DNA of 64,000 bases. Source: Protonemura montana. Lineage: Eukaryota; Arthropoda; Insecta; Plecoptera; Nemouridae. The notes beneath the pieces were generated by a model. It had not been told where the DNA came from. It was given only the letters and a program-made list of their open reading frames with translations, and made no database searches. Below, in pieces: positions 23,601 to 35,600 of this stretch (position 1 is the stretch's first letter; every line of letters starts with the position of its first letter). The stretch spans positions 16,372,418-16,436,417 of the forward strand of contig OX387605.1 of NCBI GenBank assembly GCA_947568835.1. The letters run 5' to 3'. A program made the position numbers and the translations under genes.

Positions 23601-26600
23601 TACAAATCAGTCTTCAATAATTGTTTGCTGTCGACACTTTTCTGCAAAATGTAGAAATTCTTAATGAAAATTCCTCATACTTGAGATGCAGTTTTCCTCT
23701 AAAATTTGCAATTGAAGTATAACAAAAAGTTGCCTTCGCGTTGGATACAAATAAATTTGCTGTAGTTCCATCCGAACATTTTTCCAAACGTAGTTGTTAT
23801 TTGTTTCGTTTTCTAACGCCACGACGTCACGACGTAGTACCTACACCGCGGCCATTCTCTGGCATTGAACGTCTATTTGCACAGGTTGCCTTGCACAAGA
23901 TGCAAACGTTTTGCACACGTGATTGCCTCACCCATTTCAAGGCGCTCATCATCGACTCATGAATATTGCATCAAGATTAAGTGTCACTGAATTACGCAGC
24001 AATATCCACCAGTCGCTTCTCAGCACGGAAATTTGTGGCAACTCCGCGATGAAATTCAATTGATCCTGTATATTAATGCAATGCGCAATGCTTAGTGCAT
24101 TTTAACTTGAGAACGGGTATTTTTTTCTGAAATTCTAGCACGAGTAGTTTGCTCATTTTATGCCTACTTGCCCTTTTTTTCTGTGGTTCAATTAGCTATG
24201 GTAATTTATTTCTAAAGTTATACTGCACCCTGCCCTTTAGTGCATTCTATGTGAAGAGCCCGCGGTATTAGGTCGCATGTAGATTGCGGAAAAACACAGC
24301 TTTTTTTACAGGGAAGAGAAGAACATAAGACATCTTGAGTTGAATAAAAGCTTTAACGAAATCTCGCATTTCTCTGATATGAGCTGTGCGTTTTTTCAAA
24401 GCTCATACACGGCACTTGTGAGCATATTTATTTAGGAAGTTCCGTAATTGCTTGGCATAATTTCTTTCGAGTTTTTATGCATTTTTGAAAATGCATACCT
24501 CGCATCTGTTTTGGGCTAGAACGATTCGGTGGGAAAATGCAGCTCCTCACCAAGCTAAGCGTTAAGTGCCGCTCTCGTTCGATATTTGAATCTATTTTTC
24601 CAGATATATACCCTGAATTTGTAACAACATGAGCAATGACTCGTAAGCTCGTAATGATGTTGTTTTACCCACCTTCTTTTACCCAAAACGCATATGAACT
24701 CGATTAAAAACAACTTCTAACGAAAAATATGGGTGCAGCCCCAAACTCCTACTTTTATGTCTTTCGACACCATCCCTGATGTCTCGATAGGACTCAAAAT
24801 GTCTCAAAATCTGCAAACCTGTAAGAGAACGGCTTAGATCCGCTGTGGACCCCCCCCCCCCCCCTCCCCCCACACATATTGCACATGACTCTTAAAACAG
24901 TAAAACTGACACTGGAACTTTGTGAATGAATGGCGCTTAAAAATAAAATAAAACGATTACCTGCCCCGTAAATTACTTGTACATGTTTGATTTAAATTTA
25001 CAATAATGCGGCTCTCAAAAATAGATGAAATTCCCAGAATTTAACTCTAATTGATATCATGGGTGCCCCCCCTGTACTAGAACCATGGAACAATATAATA
25101 GGGTTGTAGGGGGTAATACGGTTGTTCTAATATTATAGACTAGGTATTGTGCTATGAATGCTCGCAAAGCGACGTCATAACAATATCCCGTCCATCTGAC
25201 TTCTGCAGACATCAAACTAAAATAACAAGTAATTTATTTTAATTAACATATCGCTAATGAACGACGACGACGACTACGCCATTGGTCTGCCGGCCTGGCT
25301 AGCGTCGCGAACAAAGCGTCGCGGGCGTCGTCTCGACCTAACGAACGCGTCGAGTGGCTTCGAGCCACGGTACGTGCTCAAGCGCCGCGACGCCGCCCGA
25401 CGGCCGACGCCGACGCCGGGCGCGGACGTGACTAATGACGGCGCCACCACGTCGCGTCTAATTGCACGGGCGTCACTATCGCCGCGCACAATACCGCACG
25501 TAGCTAGAGTGGTGGGGGATGGAGAGTGGACGACAGCTTCACTGGGTAGATGGAGGAAATATACATTGTGTTCGCGGCCATTTTACCTGAGACTTATTTT
25601 GGGTTAAAAATGTGTTGGCTTCTTGTTGTGAATGGGTACACCACATTGAAATCTGTGCACCTATAGATTAACCCGTCAGAGAAAGTCACCTGAGGAATTT
25701 GTTATGGTTCCTTTTTTCGAATAGACTTGATACAAAATTCACACCTTGAATTGCCTGACCGGCCATGGTGGTTCTTCCTTATAGAAAAAAAGTCAAACAT
25801 GAAAAAATGTTCACCAAGCATGGCTTCAAAATTATTTTTATCTGATAAAATGTTATGAATAACATTTTGTGCAAAGTGTAGGGAAAGAAAAATTTGAACC
25901 GTAATTATAGAAATTTCTTTGCACATCTTAATTGCATTCTGGTCATTTGCTGGCAAGCATTACGTCACCGAACGGCTTGACATGCTGGAAACACCGGTTC
26001 TCGTGAGATCGCCGAAGTTAAGTAACACTGCGCTGAGTCAGATATTGGATGGGTGACCATCATACACATGACCAGTTCTGTTCGGGAGAGGTTGGAGGGA
26101 TGAAATTTAGTACAGTAGCTTCTTCGCCTTGCTTATCAACCTCTCGACAACATGGATTTGTGGAAGAATCCTGATGTTCGCTTTGTACCGGAAGGGACGT
26201 TTGCCGGTTGTTCCCTTGGTGCTCTTCGACAAGAGTAGGCTACGTGCCGACACCGGGTTTTCCCAACCTCCCTTCTGGGCTAGGTTAGGTTAGGTCCATC
26301 ATCATCCTCATAATCATCCGCTCATTCACCGACGCCATTAGAACAGTGCTGCAGGGCCAGTAGTCAAAACAATTCGGCGTTAAACCCCAATAATCAATCA
26401 TCAAGCATTATGTCTCAACGGGACAGTGCATGACAGACAAAATATGGCGTCCACGCGCTAGGTTATTCGCACTCTCTTGGCAGTGTTGCGGCCCTCTAAG
26501 CACACACTGTACGCGGCCATGACGAAAACAAAAGCCGAATGCGACGATGGCGATGACGACGACGTTGAGTGGAAATCTAGCTCCACTCAACAGCTCGCGG

Positions 26601-29600
26601 GGACACGACGCGAATTTTATTTTTCGAAAAATAATTGAAGCCTTGTTTTAATTAGGACATTTTCTTTCGGGGGAGAGCTCGCTCCCTTGTGCATGTTTCG
26701 CGTTTTTTTGTCGTTGCATGGCCGAAGACAATGGAGGGTTGTTAAGTGCCAATTTTGATTCGGATGCTATTCGATTCGACATTTCTGATTCTGCTCAGCT
26801 GTGATATGAGTTGCATCGTATTTTATAGCCCCCTTTGGTTATAAAAGCGTAATCAAGTATTTGGTATGCTTTTTTTATTATTTTTTTAATTTGACAATTG
26901 GTAATCAATTTTACCTTCAAAAAATGCAAGCAATTTCTTGTAGAAATCGGCATACTGCCACATACACACGCACAGATTAACGATGGCTCGAATTCACTGA
27001 AGAGGTTGATTTTAAATGGGATTCTTCAACGCTCTTGGCAACTAGGTACACACATTTTAAAGTGCACCATTTTTAAGTGCACGCACATTTACCATAGGAA
27101 TTCCACACTATAGATGCGTGAATAGCGCGTGAGAGATACGATTGTGATTCCAATGCGTTCTAATTCTAGTCTGCTTGCACCCCACATAGCCCGGGCGACA
27201 CCGTGGCCGAGTGCTTGCGATATGCATTCAAAGCGGGTGCTCGAGTACCCGTTCACATACCAGTACACCCACCAGTGCTCCTATAAGACTAGCAAAGCAC
27301 TGTTCACTTCTCAATGGCTCGTATGCATTCTAGAGCCGGTTAATGTGTATACGTGGTCGAAAAGGCTCAAAGACACATTGGATAATGGCGCGCGGTTTTT
27401 GACTTTTGACCACTTTTCAAGCGTAGTTTTTCGCTCGTCGAGTGTCGTTGTATGTGTTATTCGATGTTCAATTGCAGACGTCTTTTTGTATGGACCTCAT
27501 ATGGAATATTTAAACATGATGCCGGTGTAGAGGAATGGATACCAAAGGTAAAACAGGTTATTTTAAGTGTGTAACTCTTTTTTTCCTGTCTTTACTCCAA
27601 GGGAGTAACAATGTCAGGAATCAAAATGGCTTATTTATGAACCAAAAGCACGCTTTTTGTGTCATTTTTTTTTAACAAATTTTCAGAGAAAGAAAGTAAT
27701 TCAAACGGCCATAATTCATGAGTACGAAGCTGAAAAATAGTCAGAACTTTTTACGTAATATCACAGCGATTTCTGCTCTATCTGATCATATTTCGATTAG
27801 AGTGCATTTATCTCTTATTTATCTTATTTATCTAGCTTACCGATAAGTTTTATATAGTTAAACTTTCTAAGTTGCTGGCTAGAGGTAGAATGGCATACCT
27901 TTCGTGATTCTGAAAAAATATATCGTCAATGCGTTATAATTTTTTAGTATCCATATCGAAGTCGCTTTTGATTGGCCATGCGTTGCGTCGGACGTATGAT
28001 CTTGCTGCCGTGAAAAATAAAACTGCTGCTGCTGCACGGTATATCGATGTAAAGCTTTCAGCGAAGGGTGGCTTTACAGTTGGGTGTTGAAGAGTGCTAG
28101 ACAAATATCCAAGTCGATGACAAAAAGAAACGACTAAAAAGAAGAATAAAAAAAAACAGCGAGGGCGGAAAATATGATGTGAGCGAGAACACCAAGTAAT
28201 ATATCTTTTGTGTTTATGGGGTTGTTCTCTTCCATTATATATTCCTCCCTCCGTCGCACCACCAGATCACAATTCACTTTTTCATATTCTTTCTCTCACC
28301 CCGAGCTTGTCCCTTGCTAAATCCATCTCACTTAGTATTTACATCGTGTATATGATGTAACAATGGGGGGGGGGGGGGGGGGGTAGTTTTTATTTCGTCG
28401 CTTAAGGTTTTTAGACGATTCGGTCTCAATCTGAGATAATCGGCACACTTTTCAGCGCTTACATTTTGCTCCGTGCCATAAGCGAGGGTGGATTTAGGTC
28501 CACAACAAATGGCATCGCGAATTCCCAGTGAATTGATGCCGTGTTTCCATCATGGAGCCTCTCTTGAGAACAACAACGCCTGTAATGACCCTGCTATCAA
28601 GATCGTTTCGCAGATTTTCGAAAAAGTTTTATCCTGTAATTCCCTCCACTTCAATCAGCCTCCATTCATGCGCAATGTACTTATATTATGCATAACATAC
28701 ATTTGCACGTATGCTCATGTGGAGGGCGTAGAAAAATTCATTTTATATCTAAGCAGATATTTTTTTATATTCAAAATCTCACACTCGCGCAATTCTATTT
28801 CGAACTCACATTTCTTTTCAGCAAATTTTCGTCTTGTTTCAAAAAGTCAACAATGATTTAGATTTTGGAGTAGTGCTCCAAAGAACACCATGAGGCTATA
28901 AATACTAAACGAGGTATTAACTCTGAGTACCATTCAAGCTTAATGAAACAGGTATGGTTTTGGGCGCTGCTTTTGCAGATAAGACTCCAGTGCTTTCCAC
29001 CACTCCCGTCGTCTTTATCAAACTCGGATCTTGGATTTATTTGTCTCCAGCCGTTCCTTCATCTGGAAATCATTACCATTCGTCTGCATACCAAACACCG
29101 CCCTGTAGCCGTGCCCCTCCCTTGCTCGCCGAGCATTTTCTGGGAGCTTTTCTTCATTTCAGCGAGCACGGATCTTTTCCGCGAGCTCTTGTTATTTTTC
29201 TTGGCCTGCTCTATAAGAAAAGCTCACGGTCCATTAACTGAAACTCGATAGAAACTTATTTATTATATCGAGTCGCTTCGATATTATTTACTGGAGTGGG
29301 ATAATTGGGGAGGAAACTTAGATTTAATTATCATTCGAGAGTTTTATGCGATTCTACTTCAGGAACTGGAAACGCAGAGCTCGATTATTTCCCCATTGGA
29401 GAAAAACATAATATTGCTCGATCAGTTTCAAATGTCTCTAGACGCCAAAGAATGAAATATTTTCTCTTCTACGAAATACGAACTTCAAAATGGAAATTCT
29501 TTCAGCACTTCGAATTTTTTTTCTTTATTAATTACTAATGCCAAAATAACTGATCCAATGTTGGTTAGTGGTTACCTCTATTCAACGTTATAGTTAAAAA

Positions 29601-32600
29601 CTCTCGTCTTGTCGCTCAATGCGAGTTTCCTTTTAAAACGCCCCTCATAATATCAAACCGTAAAAATTAATTAAACTAACAGACAGCATTAATTAAAAGC
29701 AGGCGGTTCTTTGTAAATCAGAAAGCGTTAATTTCAGCCAAGTCCTCATCGCATCCTGGAAGGTACCTATAATACACCTTCACCGTAACGGTGCTCGACC
29801 CTCTTTCACCCGACTATTCTATGTATCTAAAACTCACATAGGTGCAACATCGAGCTACGCCCATCTTCATAATATCTCTTTTAATTTAAGACTTTGAACA
29901 TTTTTACCCCATTATATCAAGAGTCCCTTTTATATATTTATAAATAAATATGCTTTTAAATTTACCTGCAACGTGCTCATGCATGCTGCTTGTAAATATA
30001 CGTATACAGCATCACAAGCAAAATGCTTGGTAGGATTCATTTTCACGATTGTCTTTATATTTTAGGTCCCCGTCTAGAGGGTATACACTGAACTCGATGT
30101 TGAATACGCGCGAGGATGTATTTTAATATTTCATACAACTAATACACGAGTAATGTTGTATATATTTCGAGTGAGGGTTATGCAATAACAATGGGCCGTG
30201 ATCCCCGTCGGGGCCAATTTGTAGCAAAGTCCCACGCCCCACCACCCAGGCGCGCCATTTCCACGCTATTTATTTTATATCTTGCCAAGCATTCAGTTTT
30301 GTTTCAACGAGAGATCAAATAAAGGCATGTCGACGCTCACTGTTCTGTAGAACACAGATGCCTAGAGCAGGGACCGAATTGCGGAAGCTGCTTTGCGAAG
30401 TTTAGGCTCGCTGATAATATCGTTGCAGAATAACAGGTATAGGGTGGTAAGCATATAGGTGTAGTCGACGGGTAGTTACTGTAATCTTCTTCGAGTTTTT
30501 CGACTGTATTTGTATAGTCACGCTTTTGGGGAGCATTTTTAATACGGCTTTATTGTGCGGGGGAAGACACTCGTTTCAACTTACATCACTTGGAATTAAA
30601 ATTACAACAAATACCTCTCCCCACTGATGCATCTCCTTCGTCCTCTTGCAACGATACTAGATTTAAAGAAAGCACAAACAAGAAATCATCTCTACGAGAG
30701 TTTCTGGTAAAAAAAAATGCGTTTTTTTTTCATATACCTATAATACTGGTCACTTAATTTCGCCGCGTTCTTGAACCATAATTGGATATTCGGTTATTTC
30801 TTTCATCCCCTAATCATTACTAAGCCACAGCACAACGCTCTAGAATCCTGATCGGACCAACGTTGGCCATGTCAATGGTCGCTAAATGTGGTGCCTACGG
30901 CCGTACACATCACTTTGATCGTCGGATGCACACAATCTGATGTTTTGACGGGTGCGTTTAATCGAAGAGGGTGATGCTAATCCGCGCTTTGTGCACGCAC
31001 GATAATCGGGCCCTGGGCGTCGTCGAACAAAGCCTACTGCCGACGCCTTCCGACGCCTGCTCATTGAATGCACCACCCGCAAAACGTTTGCCGTCGAATT
31101 CTGCCTCGGGATACTCGTTATAACGGAAACAACTATTAGGGGTGTTTGTTGCCACTTTTCTTTAGGTAATTGTGATTGACAGTTGAATTAAGTGATAACA
31201 GAAGAAGACGATCATAGAATGGTTTTCGATTTGAGTTTTTAATTGTGATTAAAGTGTTTTTGTAACGCGTGGACTCGAAGCAGGAATCGGTGGTGCAAGT
31301 TAAAATACTACTGACTGGTGTTCAATTCTTGCATGTTACCCTCGACAAAGGCGGCGTCCAATCGAAACGGCTTAAATTCTCTGAAGTTTAAAAAAAAACG
31401 TAAATCTCAATCAGAATTCAGAACACCTCCAACAATAACCCGATAAGTAGTTGGTTTATCGTGGCCTCGTTTCTCACGAGATACGTCCCGCGTCCCGTGG
31501 ATCAGCCAGGAGTGTCCTTATAAACGGCTGATTCCAGTCGAACAGAGCTACTGTGTCCCACTGGTCCGTCACTGGACCAACATGTGCAGGGTTATATCGG
31601 GACACGCAGGGTTGGAGAGCGCTTAACACCCCGCAGGCGTCGCACGCATTTTACGCGGCGGTGCGTTCTCAAGATGGATTTGTCCTGGCGACCAGAAAGT
31701 GAATGCCCCGAATGACGGGAAGCTGCGTCCTCAAGTATTCGTCGCAGCTGTAGCGCGACCGTTTTTCGACGCGTCGCTCTTGAGCATTTTTTGTCGCGTA
31801 GCAAATTTCACTGCATTTTCCAGCGTGGTGATCTCTTGCCGTTGGTTCGGCATCGACAGACGTAGCCGGCGCTTATGTGCGCGGCATGAGGTCGGTTTTA
31901 TGTGAATAAAATGCAAGCGGGACTGATTTTGTTTGCTTTGGCGCTTTATCATCTTGCGAGAAAACACTCAATACCGTGGTGAAGTTTCAATGGTGCCTGC
32001 TCTGAGCTCCACATCAGGCGTCCTTGCTGCTAGCTAAGTGTTTGTTAATTGAGGAGACCAATTCAAACGTGAAAACTCTTACCATTGTCCTCGTCGACCA
32101 CGTCGTAGCAGGTTAATGGTCAGGATATTTATTGCGGTGACAGAAAATTGAGTTTTCGCGTTGTATGAAAACGTTACAAGGTTCCTTTGCAAAACTCGAG
32201 TGTATTTTTTGCAAACAAATTCTACTAAATTTAAGTATCCTGGAATGTTATCCTGGAAACTGGTCATACGTGTTGGTCATTTTTTTCTTAAACATGAAGA
32301 TAAAGAGATATAAAAATAACACTTCCAAGTACCTGATGTTTCTTCGATCAGATTTTTACACCCAAAATCCTGTGGCGCACCAAACGAAATCCCTGCTCAC
32401 GGGACCAGTCGCGCAAAGTATTCCATGCTTCAATCAATAACCTTGATTCGCCCCGTTCGATAACCGCCCACCTGAGTCTGACCACCCCATCTATACCAAA
32501 GAGGGCCCGCGGTGTGCGTCGGGTTCGAACTCGGCTCGATGGTGCTCAATGTACAGAGGCTCTTCGAAGGGGCCACTACAAGCCTCTGAGTGCCGGAGAG

Positions 32601-35600
32601 GCGGCGGGGGCGGCCAGCCAAGGGTGCTCGCTAAACGCGCTTCGAGAGAATCTCGGTACACGAGTGTCGCACTTTGGGGGCCCACTCGTCGCGGCCATCT
32701 TCTCGACGCGCTCTTGCAACACATTACACGTCACGATATCGCACGTTACGTGCCACGTATATCGCTCGCCACCCGCGTCGAGAGAGTTATTGTTTCGGTC
32801 TCACACAAACATCGGTTCGACGTACGGTGTTTTGAGTGACTGACAAATAATGGTGGCATAGATATCGACTCGGTGGTGTCCGTAATGCGTTCGCACACAC
32901 TGAAAATTCAATTTGGTCTTCACACATACATCCTTTTTTTTAAAGAATGGTTCATCTTGAAACGGACAAAGTTGAAAAAGTGCCAACAGGATTCGCACTT
33001 GATGTTTTTTTTTGCCTTTGATTAACAAATCTTTTGACTCCGTGCATTACAATAAAATAAAAAAACGTCAATCGGTGCTCTCATGACACGCAATTTCGAC
33101 AATGCGTGTATCGCTACGTGCTAATTCAAGTGTTCTTCATCAATCAACAAGCATATTCCTTTAATACGAGCATATAGTAAACCAACTGCCATTCGACGGA
33201 ATTACCAGCTCCCTTCATATACCCCTCTGTACACTTTTCATATTAAAAAAAAGTAAAATCTAACCCCGGGTGAAGTCTTGCATGTTGGCTGGCACCGCGC
33301 TCCGCGGGCCCCCGTGATCATTTCCCGCGTGTCGCCGGGGCGAACGGCGCAGTGCAGAGGGCCCTTGACCCTCCAGCCCTCCACTTGAGGCCGCCCTGGC
33401 CTCCTCGCGATTTGTCCACCCGCGTATCCATGGCAACTCGACAAGTGGGCTGCCTGCCACGTTGCCATGCGACGACGCGAGCGCTGTTCGGCGGGAGAAA
33501 GTGCAAGCGAAGCGTGCGGGGACGTCGCTTCCCGGGTAAAAGTAGAAACCTGGTTTTGTGGATTGGGGTGTTTTTGTCGGATTGAGTTTGCAATCTTTAT
33601 GTGCTGGGAATACTTGATGTTGACCAGCTCGCCTTTTTATGTTAGTTCGTAACTATACCAGAGTCTTTAAACCAAGTATTTTAATAATGTTATCTGCAAT
33701 TTTGAAAGTGCAGTATTGCTTTTTACTTTTTTATGTTGAGACAAAAGTAGAAGAATTTAATTAAGAATTCAATGATTCGTAAAATGTTCAAGCTAAATTT
33801 TCCCTTCGGAACTTGTTGTAAGGTTGATAGGTACCAATAAACCGGCGATTCGCTAACTCTCTAAAGATGTACGTTTGGGGGAAATAAGTCGGCGTCGGTT
33901 GTACCAACGTACGTTGCTAACGGCGTCGGCACAAATCCGCGGGCTCAGCTGAAAGTCAAGCGAGCTCTAGACGACGTCTTGAAGCGGGCACCGACGCCAG
34001 GAAAATACTGCTGAGTTGTCATTGCACTGCTCGGCATGATGCGGTCTGACCTCATCACGAGAGTAAAGAAAGATTTCATGTCAAGTAGCGACATCGACTC
34101 TTTTATTTTGGGGTTCATCACTTTCCGAAAGTTTGGAAAGTTAAGGATTTTTTCACCGGCTTCTAGGATGCTAGTCAAAGTCATTCGCGGTCGCCCATAG
34201 TTTTCGATTATATTACATTATTACCCACAAATATATCTATATATTTATATAAATAATAATAATAATAAAAATGTACGTTTTTCCAAACTATAATATCATA
34301 TAAAACAAAGAGCTACAATATTTTACGTAATATACGCATTATATATTAATTTTATCGATGCAAAATAAAGCGAGCGTACTCAATAGTAATTGTTTTTTTT
34401 GGGGGGGGTTGGCGTACGGAGGAAACTCATTTTTCGGGAGTGCAACGCTTGTTTTCCCGGTGCACACCATCGACCGCGGTCGTTTGCTAGTCGAGGCAAG
34501 AAGCCGTCGGAAAATGGGAAAGCGGGAAACGCGGAAAACTCCCGCGAGAGTTGCCGCAGATCCGCGAGTCAACAGAACAAGTCAGTTCCCGAGCTTTTCA
34601 GATCCAATTCACCGGTAATGAACATATATATAGCTGGCAGCCTCCGTGTTTGCTCCTGGGCTTAACATCAACCCCCGGGAGCTGACTGACTCCCCTCGTC
34701 TCTCCTCCCAACGCCCCCGCCCGCCCGCTCTCTCTCAACCCACTCGGCGCCGAGTGGAGTACACAGCAGAACTCGGTGAAAGGGATTAATGAAGCCATCA
34801 ATACCTCAAACAGCGTGGCAATATTAGTAACCATTTCTCAGAATAAACGTCAATATGTGTGCTTTGCTGTTGGGAGGTACCATTACAGTAAGAACATTTC
34901 CTATCATAATATCGGAATTACCGAAATGAACAGATAATTTCTGTAACTAATGTGTGTTCTGACATTGTTTTACGAGCAGGTATATAGAAAAAATCAAACG
35001 TGTGGTCCGATATATCGCATTTTTCCGCGGAATTTTTGTAAGTCACAGAATGAAGAAACTCTTCTAAGCACCTTCGGAATCTCTATGACCACAAATTCTT
35101 GAATCATCTATTTTTTCTTCTATGCGTAGTTGTACTTCATGTTTTCGTAGTTGGCAACAGAAAGGACTTGATCAGTATTTCCATTCGATTAGGTCTCTCG
35201 AGGTTGTTTTAAATTGTTTTTCTTGCAAGTAGCTTTCCCAAGTCGACTGTCGAGTATGACTTCAGTTCACAATGGCTTGCTGCATTTGACCCATTTCTAG
35301 AGCTACTCGGCAAAGTGCTCAAAGAAGTTGCAATAACGATCTTCGAACTCTTTCTGATCTATTTATTCATTTCATTACTTGTACTTGGAGAGAAATTTTC
35401 TTCGCCATGATTTCCCGGACGGCGAATTTTCCGACAGATACTCGAGAGTCAGCTGTAGTATGTGAATCTAAATTATATAGTTTTCGGTTAATGTTTCAGT
35501 AATCTGCAACCACAGCCATAAGGAGTTACGAACAGTTACGAAAACTGATCTCATATCATAAATACGTCTTTCTGCGGCCTGTCTAACTTCATACTCTCCT

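Noticed and set aside
25257..25607. 116-codon frame [10 protein letters not shown]...
   Set aside because: Both strands are open through the CpG island, the sign of composition-driven frames rather than a gene.
25967..26085. Functional 5S rRNA gene
   Set aside because: Too many differences from the 5S consensus, no termination T-run, and it is the head of a longer element bounded by target duplications.
26275..26300. Telomeric TTAGG repeat tract
   Set aside because: Only two or three units (GGTTAGGTTAGGT), inside the SINE body; not an internal telomere.
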